Assembly: GCA_900757205.1 (NCBI GenBank)
Contig: CAAENA010000056.1
Span: forward strand, 72,009 to 136,008
DNA length: 64,000 bases
Reading direction: 5' to 3'
Source of the DNA: an uncultured Collinsella sp.
GTDB taxonomy: Bacteria; Actinomycetota; Coriobacteriia; Coriobacteriales; Coriobacteriaceae
The translations under genes were made by a program, and so were the position numbers. The notes beneath the pieces are model-generated. The model ran no database searches and was not told the DNA's origin. It was given only the letters and a program-made list of their open reading frames with translations. Positions 42,645 to 53,778 of this stretch are shown here, one piece after another; position 1 is the stretch's first letter; the number at the start of each line of letters is the position of its first letter.

Positions 42645-43721
42645 TCAGCGCCCATACCACTGGCATCTCCACTCCTCAGCCAATTCAGCCTGCCGAGGAA
42701 TACCCGCCAGCCTCATTTTCTCGACCAGCTTCCCCGGGTCTTTGAGTTCATCAAACGTAAACCGAAGCACCTTATGCCCGAGCATTGTCAGATGAGATTC
42801 CCGCTGACGCTCTGCCACGAATGGGTCGACCGACTCCCGACCCTCGCTGTTCTGCAAGGTGTACTTCCCCTTTCCGTCGAGCTCGCCGATGACACATGTC
42901 CCGTCCTCGAGCCGCCAAAAATAGTCGACGCGAAACACTTGGCTCTGATCAAGCGGGTCGCGAAACTCCACCTGCAACTCTGGCACCGGAAAACCGTATG
43001 CAATAAAGAACGCCCGAAAGCGAGACTCGCCGCCGTTTTCGGACAAGCCGTCCGCATATGACGCAATCACTTGCGCCCTGCGATACCCGCGCCTGCCCTC
43101 GCAATCGGAGCGGAGACACTCGCACAGGTCATCGCGCGATACGCCCCTTGCCCTCAATGCAGAATCGGCAATCGCCAACCCGTAGGAGAACGGCGCACGC
43201 AGCAAGCAATCCTCCACCGTGCGCCAAAACGACGTCGCCTGCACGCCGTCGACTTGTTCAAGTGCGCCCGCCGCCTGCGGACGCAACAGCCGACATCCTG
43301 CACTCAGCGGCACCGAGCAACCTGTCTTAACAAGATATCGTGGCCCAAGCAGATCATTCGGCACCTCCAGACCCCACAAAAGTGCCGCGTCATAACCCCA
43401 AAACGCCCAATCGGGATGAAACTCTGCAAGCCCTTTGATGGTACGCAGCGCTCGCTCCGCCGGCGTCAGTACACCCCAATCATGTTGAAAGCAGAACAAA
43501 TACGGCTCGGGCTCCGCAATATCATCGGTTCCCACATGACGCCGTAGCCACATGAGCTCGGCATTGTCATGCGTTGCGAGCAGCGCACCTTGCTCGGTCG
43601 CCTCCGTGAGTCGCGCGAGCATCCTATTCCGCGCCAACGTGTTGCGAGTCGTATGCTTGTGCTTGAAAACGGTATTAGACACTTCCATCACCACCACATC
43701 GGACAAATGAACCATCGTCAC
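42645..43721 (-). CDS. protein with DUF559/Vsr-like PD-(D/E)XK C-terminal domain, about 358 aa
   Basis: Two-part protein. The first 200 residues contain a helical region (TLARNRMLARLTEATEQG, then LTPAERALRTIKGLAEFHPDWAFWG), similar to AbiEi-like or transcriptional-regulator-like actinobacterial proteins. The C-terminus has FRVDYFW, then CVIGELDGKGKY, then a Glu-rich HLTMLGHKVLRFTFDEL: a D-(E)xDGK nuclease-like pattern as in Vsr/DUF559 proteins. I place the start at the GTG at 43721 (GGAGG 5 nt upstream); ATG at 43715 is an alternative. The gene is bracketed within 8-20 nt by two palindrome arrays. Catalytic activity is not demonstrated by sequence. Confidence 0.65.
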   Translation of the reverse strand: MTMVHLSDVVVMEVSNTVFKHKHTTRNTLARNRMLARLTEATEQGALLATHDNAELMWLRRHVGTDDIAEPEPYLFCFQHDWGVLTPAERALRTIKGLAEFHPDWAFWGYDAALLWGLEVPNDLLGPRYLVKTGCSVPLSAGCRLLRPQAAGALEQVDGVQATSFWRTVEDCLLRAPFSYGLAIADSALRARGVSRDDLCECLRSDCEGRRGYRRAQVIASYADGLSENGGESRFRAFFIAYGFPVPELQVEFRDPLDQSQVFRVDYFWRLEDGTCVIGELDGKGKYTLQNSEGRESVDPFVAERQRESHLTMLGHKVLRFTFDELKDPGKLVEKMRLAGIPRQAELAEEWRCQWYGR

Positions 43722-43740
43722 CGTTGCCTCCGCCGACAAA

Positions 43741-43960
43741 TGTCTTGATCTGTAACAAGAAGAACGATTTTTGGACTGTAGATGTTACAGATTGAGACAT
43801 TCCCCCCAGCCAGGTGCCAAACGTCTCGATCTGTAACAGTTAGACGTTCTCCAGGCCCCTAAACGTTACAGATTTAGACAAACCAGCGGCGCCCAAGCAT
43901 TCGTCTCGATCTGTAACAGGTAGACCGGTGTTTTGCCCCCAAACGTTACAGATCGAGACA
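43741..43960. repeat. array of three 59-nt palindromic units
   Basis: Units at 43741-43799, 43822-43880 and 43902-43960, with periods of 81 and 80 nt. The middle unit has the only arm with TT at the variable dinucleotide. The array fills the gap between the DUF559-like gene and the hypothetical gene at 44000, both on the minus strand, and reaches into the 5' region of the former. Confidence 0.93.
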
Positions 43961-43999
43961 AAAAGGCAAAAGGCAAGGCAGGCGACAACTACCCATCCC

Positions 44000-44707
44000 C
44001 TACTCCCACTCCTGCTCGTAGATGTTGAGCGACTTTACGTACCGCCCCTGGGCGCCCATGATGTCGCGGACCAGACGCAAGAAGAAGCTGATGCACGAGG
44101 TGTCAAAGCCGTCCTGCAGGTCCTCCGGATGCACCGCACCCGGCCCATCGACCGCCGTATCGCTCAGCCGCGCGATGTCATACAGGTAGAGCTGTCCCGC
44201 CGTAAGCCAGACATCGTCGACGCAGGCGAGGCGCACCGCAATCGCGCCGTCACTCCAGTGCTCCTTCTGCACGATATGCGGATCGTAGACATCAAAGCGA
44301 TGATCGGTGCGCGTGTCCTTCAGCACGACCATGCCGGACGCAGGATTCTTGTCCAAAATGCCAAAGCGCGAGAAATACTGCGTGTCGCGTACCTGCTCGA
44401 GCCGCTTGAGCGAGGCAGGCGAAAGCGATGCCGGCGGCTCGTCAACATACAGCTCGAGCAGCGTTTTGCCATGGCGATAGGGGCGCTCAAACAGCAGCCA
44501 ATCGGTAAACGCCATGTTGTAGGCCATGATTTCGTTTTGCGAAGGCTCAGTGCAATAGCTGAGCCACGGGTCGACAATGATCTCGAACTGTTCGCGCGCC
44601 GGCTCCAGGAATTGAAACTTCCGCAGCATCCAAAAGTGAGCCATGTCGGCAATATCGTTGCCGACGGCTTCGGCTAGCTCTGCTCGGTCAAAAGCGTGGT
44701 CAGTCAT
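44000..44707 (-). CDS. hypothetical protein, 235 aa
   Basis: I do not recognise the family. The protein is soluble, aromatic-rich and acidic, with no signal peptide or membrane helix. Notable stretches are FEIIVDPWLSYCTEP, YNMAFTDWLLFERPY and DHRFDVYDPHIV. The ATG at 44707 has GGAGG 5 nt upstream, and codon use matches neighbours, so it is a genuine gene. It is flanked by a palindrome array downstream and a 424-nt gap upstream. Confidence 0.75.
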   Translation of the reverse strand: MTDHAFDRAELAEAVGNDIADMAHFWMLRKFQFLEPAREQFEIIVDPWLSYCTEPSQNEIMAYNMAFTDWLLFERPYRHGKTLLELYVDEPPASLSPASLKRLEQVRDTQYFSRFGILDKNPASGMVVLKDTRTDHRFDVYDPHIVQKEHWSDGAIAVRLACVDDVWLTAGQLYLYDIARLSDTAVDGPGAVHPEDLQDGFDTSCISFFLRLVRDIMGAQGRYVKSLNIYEQEWE

Positions 44708-45131
44708 GGCATCCTCCTCAAACTGATGGACCTCAATTTGAGCTTACGAGGAAGGTGGGCAGCCACGACCAGCGCGGGCAAAATAGGCCTCCGACTGCAA
44801 ACCAGATACTGACCAAACACTTGACGAAAAGCTTGATCGAAAATGCGCACCGCAACAAAACCGCAGGTAGACATAGACGGCCAACCCGCCCTTTTGAGCC
44901 AGATGCCCGCAGCCACCACAGAAACAACAGGTGACCACAGCCCGAGAAGTCGACAAATGAACATCCGTACGTCGACAAACGAGCAAACTGCTCGCAAATC
45001 CGCAAGGAGTGTCCCCGAGTGCCGACAGAAAAGGAACGTCCCTAACTGCCGGCACTTAGGGACGTTCCTTTTGTGCCGGCAGTTAGGGACAGCCCTTTCC
45101 GATTCGATTGTTGAGTATCTCCGTGACTACT
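44708..45131. other. intergenic gap with nested REP-like hairpins at its end
   Basis: 424 nt between two minus-strand genes. The first 300 nt show no gene or repeat. At 45029-45086 two overlapping hairpins occur, listed separately. Confidence 0.5.
45029..45086. repeat. nested GGGACGTTCC hairpins
   Basis: AAAAGGAACGTCCCTAA (45029-45045) pairs with 45056-45072, and CTAACTGCCGGCAC (45042-45055) pairs with 45073-45086. The two stems overlap and are mutually exclusive, the layout of a BIME. It lies 46 nt after the gltD stop and could also stop transcription. Confidence 0.75.
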
Positions 45132-46613
<1,482 letters not shown>

Positions 46614-46618
46614 GGCAC

Positions 46619-49600
46619 TTACGCCTCCTTCTTGGTCGAAGCAACAGGGCTGGCAGCCACGGACGCAGCGCCCGCAGCACCGCCCGCAGCATCGAAGCGA
46701 GCGACATCCGCAGCGCTCGCGCGACCGGTCACGATGTCAAACGCCAGCTCCTCTGCCTGCGCATGCGTCTTGCCGACGGCCTCGGCGGCGGCGACAATCG
46801 CCAGCACACGCTCGTACTCGGTCGGAATGACCTTCACGAAGTGCTTGCTCATCGTCTCAAAGCTGTAGAGCAGCTTGATGCCGCGCGGGCTCTGCGTCGC
46901 GTCCACGTGCTCTTGGATGAGCTCACGAATCTGTGCCAGCTCGCCGGCCGTCGGGGCCTTGAGCTCCACGCTCTCGTGGTTCACGCGGGCACTGAGCGTG
47001 CCATACTGGTCAAAGACATAGGCCACGCCACCCGTCATACCGGCGGCGAAGTTCTGCCCGACCTCGCCCAAGATGAGCGCCAGACCGCCTGTCATGTACT
47101 CGCAGCCATGGTTGCCGCAGCCCTCGACCACCACGGTGGCACCGGAGTTGCGCACGCCAAAGCGCTGGCCTGCCAGACCGTTAATGAAGCCGCGGCCGCT
47201 CGTGGCGCCAAAGAACGCAACGTTGCCCACGATGATGTTCTCGTCGAACTTGTAGGTCGCATGCGGGTTGGGGCGCACCGACACCTCGCCGCCCGAAAGG
47301 CCCTTTCCAAAGTAGTCGTTGGCGTCGCCGCACACGTTGAGCGTAATGCCGCGCGGCAGGAACGCGCCAAAGCTCTGACCGGCCGAACCATCGCAATCGA
47401 CGGTGATGGAGCCGACGGGCAAGCCCTCGGGATGTGCCTTGGTCACCGCGTTGCCCAAGATGGTGCCCACGCAACGGTTGACGTTAGCGATATCGGCGCG
47501 GAAGCGAATCGGACGCAGGTGCGCACGGGCATCGGCCGTATAGGGCACGAACAACGTGGAGTCGAGCGTCTTGTCGAGCTCGCTGTCGGCAGCCATCTGC
47601 GGCAGGAAGTGACGACCGTCGGCACCCGGGATATGGGCACCAAACTCGCAGGTCGCGCTCGCCAGCACGGGCGACAGATCGAGCAGGTTGGCCTTGCGGT
47701 TGCCCGGGACCTCGATCTGGCGCAAGCACTCGGGGTGGCCGACCATCTCGTCGACGGTGCGGAAACCCAGGCTCGCCATAACCTCGCGCAGCTGCTCGGC
47801 CACAAAGAGCATAAAGTGCTCAACGTGCTCGGGCTTACCGCGGAAGCCGTGACGCAGGCGGCAGTTTTGCGTGGCGATGCCGACCGGGCAGGTATCCTGC
47901 TGACAGTCACGCTGCATGAGGCAACCCATGGAGATGAGCGGCATGGTCGCAAAGCCAAACTCCTCGGCGCCCAGCAAGCAGGCGACGGCGACATCGGTGC
48001 CGTCCATGAGCTTGCCGTCGGCCTCGAGCACCACGCGCGAGCGCAGGCCGTTTTGCAGCAGCGTCTGTTGAGCCTCGGCAAGACCGAGCTCCAGCGGCAG
48101 ACCGGCGTGCCAGATAGAGTCGCGCGCAGCGGCACCCGAGCCGCCGTTGTGGCCGCTGATCAAGATCTTGTCGGCAGCACCCTTGGCCACGCCGGTGGCG
48201 ATGGTGCCGACGCCCGCCTCGCTGACCAGCTTGACCGACACGCGCGCGCCGGGGTTGGCGTTCTTAAGGTCAAAGATCAGCTCTGCCAGGTCCTCGATGG
48301 AGTAGATGTCGTGGTGCGGCGGAGGCGAGATCAGGCCGATGCCGGGAGTGGACTGACGGACCTCGGCAATCCAAGGGTAGACCTTCTTGCCGGGCAGGTG
48401 GCCGCCCTCGCCGGGCTTGGCGCCCTGGGCCATCTTAATCTGAATCTCAAAGGCGCTGCACAGATAGCGGCTCGTCACGCCAAAGCGCGCACTTGCCACC
48501 TGCTTGATCGCGGAGTTCTTGGAGTCGCCGTTGGCCAGCGGGGTCTCGCGACGCGGGTCCTCGCCGCCCTCGCCTGAGTTGGAACGGCCATGCAGACGGT
48601 TCATAGCGATAGCCATGCACTCGTGCGCCTCTTTGCTGATGGAGCCGTACGACATGGCGCCGGTGTTAAAGCGGCGGACGATGTTGAGCGCGGGCTCGAC
48701 CTCGTCGAGTGCCACCGGGGTGCGGCCGCTGGCATCAAAGTCGAGCAAGTCGCGCAGGCGCACGGCACGGCCGGTACGGTGCAGACGGGCGCTGTACTCC
48801 TTAAAGGTGTCGTAGCTGTCCTCACGGCAGGCGGTCTGCAGCAGGTAGACGGTCTGGGGGTCGATGAGGTGTTCCTCGCCGCCGAGCGGGCGCCACTTGG
48901 TCAGACCCAGCGTAGGCAGCTGATCGGGAGCCGGGCTCTTAAGGATGGCGAGCGCGGCGTCGTAGCGCTCGTTTTGCTCGCGCTCAACGTCCTCGACACC
49001 CATACCACCCACACGGCTCACCGTGCCGGCGAAGTACGCGTTGACAAACTCCGGCGTAAAGCCCACGGCCTCGAAGATCTGCGCCGAATGGTAGCTCTGC
49101 ACTGTGGAGATGCCCATCTTGGACATGATGGAGACGATGCCGGCGGTCGCAGCCTTGTTGTAGTTGGCGATGCCCTGCTCGGCCGTCACGTCCAGGTCGC
49201 CGCGTGCCGCCAGATCGCGGATGCACGCATGTGCGTTGTACGGATAGATGCCGCTCGCGGAGTAGCCCACCAGCGCCGCAAAGTCATGCGGGGACACGGC
49301 GTCGCCACACTCCACCACGATGTCGGCAAAGGTACGCACGCCGGCGCGGATCAGGTGGTTGTGCACGCATCCCACGGCGAGCAGTGACGGCACAGGGACC
49401 TCGCCCGCCGCAGCACGGTCGCTCAGCACCACGATGTTCACGCCATCGCGGACCGCAGCCTCGACGTCCTCGGCAAGCTGCTTGAGCCCAGCCTGCAGCG
49501 CGCCCTCGCCGGCATCGCGGCGGTAGACGGCACGGAAGCGGCGGGTCTTAAAGCCCACGCGGTCGATGGCGCAGATGCGGTCAAACTCCTCCTCGCTCAG

Positions 49601-51316
49601 CAGCGGACGCTCCAGGCGCACCAGCTGGCAGGCCGTACGGGAATCCTCAAGCAGGTTGCCGTGGTTGCCCAGGTAGAGCGTGGTCGAAGTTACCATATGC
49701 TCACGCAGGGCATCGATCGGAGGATTCGTGACCTGAGCGAACAGCTGATAGAAGTAGTCAAAGAACGAGCGCGTCTTCTTGGACAGGCAGGCCAGCGGTG
49801 CGTCGATGCCCATCGAGGCGAGTGGGGCCTTGCCCTGCTGGGCCATGGGACGCACGACCTCGTCGACGTCATCCCAGTGGTAGCCGAGCTTGGCCATACG
49901 CACGGCGGCGGGCACCTCGGCGTCCTCGGCGGGCGCGGGCGCGGCGGACTCATCGAGCGCGTCGACGGCCAGCGTCTCCTCGGCAATCCAGTCGTGGTAG
50001 GGCTTCTCCTTGGCATAGCGGGCGCGCAGCTCGTCGTTGTAGATCACGCGGCCGCGGGCAAAATCGACCTCGAGCATCTGGCCCGGTCCCAGGCAGCCGC
50101 TCGTCAGGATGTTCTCGGGGCGCACCTCGATGGTGCCCACTTCGCTTGCCAGCATAAAGCGGCCATCGCGCGTCACGTAGTAGCGGGCGGGGCGCAAGCC
50201 GTTGCGGTCGAGGGCGGCGCCCAGCGTGCGACCGTCGGTAAAGGCGATGGCCGCCGGGCCGTCCCAGGGCTCCATGAGCATGGACTGGTAGGCGTCGTAG
50301 GCGCGGCGCTCCTCGCTCAGGCTGTCGTTGTGGTCCCACGGTTCGGGCAGCAGCATGGACGCGGCGCGCGTAAGCGGACGACCGTTCATAACCAAAAACT
50401 CGAGCACGTTGTCCAGAATCGCGGAGTCGGAACCCTCGCGGTTGATGATGGGCATCACGCGCTCAAGATCGTGCTGCAGCACGGGGCTGTACAGGTTGGG
50501 CTCGCGGGCGCGAATCCAGTTGACGTTGCCCTTAAGGGTATTGATCTCGCCGTTGTGGATGATAAAGCGGTTGGGGTGCGCGCGCTCCCAACTGGGTGTG
50601 GTGTTGGTAGAGTAGCGCGAGTGGACGAGCGCCACGGCCGTCTTGACGGCGGCGTCGTTGAGGTCGATGAAGAAGCGACGCATCTGCGTGGCGACCAGCA
50701 TGCCCTTGTACACGATGGTGCGCGAGCTCATGGAGCACACATAGAAGATCTTGTCGCGCAGGGCAAACTCGGCGTCGGCCTTTTTCTCGATAGTGCGGCG
50801 GCACACGTACAGGCGACGCTCGAAGGCATCGCCGGCGGGCGTGTCGTCGGGGCGGCCCAGGAAAGCCTGCAAGATGGTGGGCATGCAGGCGCGGGCCGTC
50901 TCGCCCAGGTCGTGCGGGTCGACCGGCACCTCGCGCCAAAAGAGCAGCGGCACGCCGGCCTCGGCGCAGCCCTCCTCAAACACGCGGCGGGCATCCTCTA
51001 CGCCCTTGTCGTCCTGCGGAAAGAACAGCATGGCCACACCATAGTCGCCCTCTGCCGGCAGAATCTGGCCGCACTTTTGGGCCTCTTTTCGAAAAAAGTG
51101 ATGCGGAACCTGGAACAGGATGCCGGCGCCATCGCCGGTGTTCTTCTCGAGTCCCGTGCCGCCGCGGTGCTCCAAGTTGACCAGAATGGACAGCGCATCA
51201 TCCAGAATCTGGTGATGACGCTCGCCGTTGATGTCGGCAAGCGCGCCGATGCCACATGCATCGTGGTCGAATTCGGGGCGATAAAGGCCCTGCTGCTGAG
51301 CGGAATCTGCCTGCAT
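46619..51316 (-). CDS. gltB: glutamate synthase large subunit GltB, 1565 aa
   Basis: Glutaminase and synthase subunit of NAD(P)H-GOGAT. The Ntn amidotransferase region DACGIGALADINGERHH lies about residue 20, so about 19 residues must be removed for the cysteine to be N-terminal. The FMN-binding synthase domain contains GGEDPRRET, HLPGKKVYPWIAEVR and SGHNGGSGAA. The [3Fe-4S] ligands are in CLMQRDCQQDTCPVG. The C-terminal beta-helix domain (GANDYFGKGLSGG-like) is complete. GGGGAGG lies 6 nt before the ATG. A divergent gap with three palindromic units lies upstream. Confidence 0.97.
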   Translation of the reverse strand: MQADSAQQQGLYRPEFDHDACGIGALADINGERHHQILDDALSILVNLEHRGGTGLEKNTGDGAGILFQVPHHFFRKEAQKCGQILPAEGDYGVAMLFFPQDDKGVEDARRVFEEGCAEAGVPLLFWREVPVDPHDLGETARACMPTILQAFLGRPDDTPAGDAFERRLYVCRRTIEKKADAEFALRDKIFYVCSMSSRTIVYKGMLVATQMRRFFIDLNDAAVKTAVALVHSRYSTNTTPSWERAHPNRFIIHNGEINTLKGNVNWIRAREPNLYSPVLQHDLERVMPIINREGSDSAILDNVLEFLVMNGRPLTRAASMLLPEPWDHNDSLSEERRAYDAYQSMLMEPWDGPAAIAFTDGRTLGAALDRNGLRPARYYVTRDGRFMLASEVGTIEVRPENILTSGCLGPGQMLEVDFARGRVIYNDELRARYAKEKPYHDWIAEETLAVDALDESAAPAPAEDAEVPAAVRMAKLGYHWDDVDEVVRPMAQQGKAPLASMGIDAPLACLSKKTRSFFDYFYQLFAQVTNPPIDALREHMVTSTTLYLGNHGNLLEDSRTACQLVRLERPLLSEEEFDRICAIDRVGFKTRRFRAVYRRDAGEGALQAGLKQLAEDVEAAVRDGVNIVVLSDRAAAGEVPVPSLLAVGCVHNHLIRAGVRTFADIVVECGDAVSPHDFAALVGYSASGIYPYNAHACIRDLAARGDLDVTAEQGIANYNKAATAGIVSIMSKMGISTVQSYHSAQIFEAVGFTPEFVNAYFAGTVSRVGGMGVEDVEREQNERYDAALAILKSPAPDQLPTLGLTKWRPLGGEEHLIDPQTVYLLQTACREDSYDTFKEYSARLHRTGRAVRLRDLLDFDASGRTPVALDEVEPALNIVRRFNTGAMSYGSISKEAHECMAIAMNRLHGRSNSGEGGEDPRRETPLANGDSKNSAIKQVASARFGVTSRYLCSAFEIQIKMAQGAKPGEGGHLPGKKVYPWIAEVRQSTPGIGLISPPPHHDIYSIEDLAELIFDLKNANPGARVSVKLVSEAGVGTIATGVAKGAADKILISGHNGGSGAAARDSIWHAGLPLELGLAEAQQTLLQNGLRSRVVLEADGKLMDGTDVAVACLLGAEEFGFATMPLISMGCLMQRDCQQDTCPVGIATQNCRLRHGFRGKPEHVEHFMLFVAEQLREVMASLGFRTVDEMVGHPECLRQIEVPGNRKANLLDLSPVLASATCEFGAHIPGADGRHFLPQMAADSELDKTLDSTLFVPYTADARAHLRPIRFRADIANVNRCVGTILGNAVTKAHPEGLPVGSITVDCDGSAGQSFGAFLPRGITLNVCGDANDYFGKGLSGGEVSVRPNPHATYKFDENIIVGNVAFFGATSGRGFINGLAGQRFGVRNSGATVVVEGCGNHGCEYMTGGLALILGEVGQNFAAGMTGGVAYVFDQYGTLSARVNHESVELKAPTAGELAQIRELIQEHVDATQSPRGIKLLYSFETMSKHFVKVIPTEYERVLAIVAAAEAVGKTHAQAEELAFDIVTGRASAADVARFDAAGGAAGAASVAASPVASTKKEA

Positions 51317-51499
51317 CGCGATCCTCCCCTAGATATTTAGACAGTCAGTTGACTAGGCATACTAGGAGCATCGCCGGCCCGCTGTGTTTCCCGCCCGTTT
51401 CGAAACAATCGCGTAACGCACGCCCTACGAGTGGACACCGCCGACCTCAAGGGCGACAACATAGGCCCCAAGTTCGGCCTGTTAGCTCACCACTTCAAA

Positions 51500-51718
51500 C
51501 ATCTCAATCTGTAACAGGAAGGCCCAATTACGACGACTAACTGTTACAGATTGAGATGTTTTTGAGAGACGGTTCCGAATGTCTCAATCTGTAACACGAA
51601 GGGCCGGCTTTGGCGGTCAGCTGTTACAGATCGAGATTTTCCATAGGACCATTTCTTCCTGTCTCGATCCGTAACACCTAGGCCCAATTTCCATCCCTAG
51701 TTGTTACAGATCAAGACA
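51500..51718. repeat. array of three 59-nt palindromic units
   Basis: Units at 51500-51558, 51580-51638 and 51660-51718, period exactly 80 nt. It lies in the 538-nt divergent gap between gltB and the gpmA remnant, so these units are not simple terminators. The rest of the gap holds the two promoters; no gene is seen. Confidence 0.92.
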
Positions 51719-51773
51719 GTTCGCAGCCCCCCTTCATCACCCTATTCAAATACAACAATTTTGTTAGTCTTGG

Positions 51774-51802
51774 TTAACTTTTAAGCTTAAAACAGGTATC
51801 CT
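51774..51802 (+). promoter_or_regulatory. possible gpmA promoter
   Basis: TTAACT and TATCCT are 17 nt apart in an AT-rich stretch, 53 nt before the gpmA start. A weak match to consensus. Confidence 0.4.
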
Positions 51803-51854
51803 TTGCGGCGTCAAGCAAACGGCACGCACACCGTGCCAGATCAAGGAGGCCCCT

Positions 51855-52420
51855 ATGGCGCACCAAGCAGACCAGCAGACGATGCAACTCGTCCTCATCC
51901 GTCACGGAGAGTCCGAGTGGAACAAGCTCAACCTGTTCACCGGCTGGACCGATGTTGAGCTCACCGACACGGGCCGCGAAGAAGCCGCAGCAGGCGGTCG
52001 AGCCCTCAAAGAAGCCGGTTTCGACTTTGACGTCTGCTACACTTCGCGCCTCAAGCGCGCGATCCCCACACCCAGGAGCAATACCGTGATGTCGCGCCCG
52101 ATCAGCTGCCCTATACCGAATGCCTCAAGGACACGATCGCCCGCGCCTGGCCCTATTTCGAAGACGAGATTCGCCCCCAGATGCTCGCCGGCAAGCGCGT
52201 ACTCATCGCCGCACACGGCAACTCCCTGCGCTCACTCGTCATGAAGCTCGAGCACCTCACGCCCGAGGAGATCCTCAAGGTCAACATCCCCACCGGCGTG
52301 CCGCTCGTCTACACCTTCGATACCGATTTCAATGTCCTCGACAAGCGCTACATCGGCGACCCGGCGACCATCGCCGCCAAGATCGACGCCGTGGCCAATC
52401 AGGGCAAAGCGCACAAGTAG
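51855..52420 (+). pseudogene. gpmA: phosphoglycerate mutase gene with internal deletion and frameshift
   Basis: The first 70 codons give an intact 2,3-BPG-dependent phosphoglycerate mutase N-terminus: LVLIRHGESEWNKLNLFTGW with the catalytic histidine, ending DVCYTSRLKRAI. Then the frame changes. From about 52067, a frame offset by two bases reads HTQEQYRDV, then ECLKDTIARAWPYF and RVLIAAHGNSLRSLV, then NIPTGVPLVYTF to the stop at 52420. About 80-90 residues between LKRAI and HTQEQYRDV are missing compared with the roughly 245-residue family. The second catalytic histidine survives, but in the wrong frame. AAGGAGG precedes the ATG. Either a true null allele or an assembly error. Confidence 0.85.
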
Positions 52421-52495
52421 CCCCAACCCAAATCCGACGCGTGGCGCCGCACGACCCAGATGCGACGTCACGCCGCCCATACGCAGGAGCGCACC

Positions 52496-53752
52496 ATGCT
52501 CAACCATCTCAAACAACACTTTGGCTCCCGACGCACCGGTGGTCACGGAGGCCTAGACATTGCGCGGCATATCGGCCCCGGGCTGCTCGTGACCGTCGGC
52601 TTTATCGACCCGGGCAACTGGGCCTCCAATATGGCCGCGGGCTCGCAGTTTGGCTACGCGCTGCTGTGGATCGTCACGCTGTCCACGATTATGCTCATTG
52701 TGCTGCAGCACAACGCGGCACACCTGGGTATCGCCACGGGCGCCTGTCTTGCCGAGGCCACGACTCGCTTCCTGCCCCGCCCCGCGGGACGTGCCGTGCT
52801 CGCCAGCGCCTATCTCGCGACCATCGCCACCGCCATGGCAGAAGTCCTGGGCGGCGCGATTGCCCTTCAAATGCTCTTTGGGCTACCCGTGCGCGCAGGC
52901 TGCGTCATCGTGGCGACGGCATCCATGGCGATGCTCATGACGAGCTCCTACAAGCGCGCCGAGCGATGGATCATCGCCTTCGTAGGCGTGGTAGGACTCT
53001 CGTTTTTGGCCGAGCTTGCGCTGGTCAAGGTCGACTGGCCGCAGGCCGCCGCAAGCTGGATCACGCCCAGTATGCCCACCGGCTCTGCCGCGATTATCGT
53101 GAGCGTCCTGGGTGCGGTCGTTATGCCCCACAACCTCTTTCTGCACTCCGAGGTCATCCAATCCATGCACTTCGAGGGGCAAGGCGAGCAAGTTATCGAG
53201 GAGCGCCTGCGCTACGAGTTCTTCGACACGCTCTTTTCGATGGGCGTGGGCTGGGCAATCAACTCGGCCATGGTCATCCTGGCCGCAACGACCTTCTTTG
53301 CGCACGGCATCGTCGTAGACGACCTTACCGTCGCAGCAGCCACACTTTCCCCCATCCTGGGCCCGGCGAGCTCGATTATCTTTGCAGTGGCACTGCTGTT
53401 TGCGGGGCTCTCGAGCAGCGTTACGGCGGGCATGGCCGCGGGAACCATTACGGCAGGCATGTTTGATGAGGAATACGACATCCACGACCGACACTCATCG
53501 GTTGGCGTGGCACTCTGCTTTGCCGGCGCAGTTGTTGCCTGCCTGGTCGTCAAAAATCCCTTTGAGGGCCTCATCTGGAGCCAGGCGCTGCTGTCGCTTC
53601 AGCTGCCGATCACGGTCTTTGTGCTCATACGACTCACCAGCTCACGCCGCGTCATGGGTAAATACGCCAACTCGCGCCCGCTCAACGCGCTGCTCGTAGG
53701 GATCGGTGCCATCGTGACGATTCTCGATGTCGTGTTGTTAACAGGGATGTAA
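52496..53752 (+). CDS. mntH: Nramp family divalent metal transporter, 418 aa
   Basis: Proton-coupled Mn(II)/Fe(II) importer in the cytoplasmic membrane, with 11 predicted helices. The metal site is complete: DPGN in helix 1 (GFIDPGNWASNMAAGS) and the helix 6 motif VVMPHNLFLHS. The ATG at 52496 has GGAG 6 nt upstream. No MntR/DtxR gene is near. It follows the gpmA remnant with a 75-nt gap. It is close to MntH, although the specificity (Mn versus Fe or Mg-like) is not certain. Confidence 0.9.
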   Translation: MLNHLKQHFGSRRTGGHGGLDIARHIGPGLLVTVGFIDPGNWASNMAAGSQFGYALLWIVTLSTIMLIVLQHNAAHLGIATGACLAEATTRFLPRPAGRAVLASAYLATIATAMAEVLGGAIALQMLFGLPVRAGCVIVATASMAMLMTSSYKRAERWIIAFVGVVGLSFLAELALVKVDWPQAAASWITPSMPTGSAAIIVSVLGAVVMPHNLFLHSEVIQSMHFEGQGEQVIEERLRYEFFDTLFSMGVGWAINSAMVILAATTFFAHGIVVDDLTVAAATLSPILGPASSIIFAVALLFAGLSSSVTAGMAAGTITAGMFDEEYDIHDRHSSVGVALCFAGAVVACLVVKNPFEGLIWSQALLSLQLPITVFVLIRLTSSRRVMGKYANSRPLNALLVGIGAIVTILDVVLLTGM

Positions 53753-53778
53753 TGGGACGGGACACCCACCCAGGCAAA

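Noticed and set aside
42645..43721. Restriction-modification or Abi system around the nuclease-like gene
   Set aside because: No methyltransferase, toxin or specificity gene is adjacent; the neighbours are an amidohydrolase and an unrelated hypothetical protein.
51855..52420. Programmed frameshift in gpmA
   Set aside because: No slippery sequence is seen, and 80-90 family-conserved residues are missing, which a frameshift alone cannot explain.
52120..53466. 448-codon plus-strand frame overlapping gpmA and the Nramp gene
   Set aside because: Arg/His-rich, out of frame with the conserved transporter; a composition artefact.
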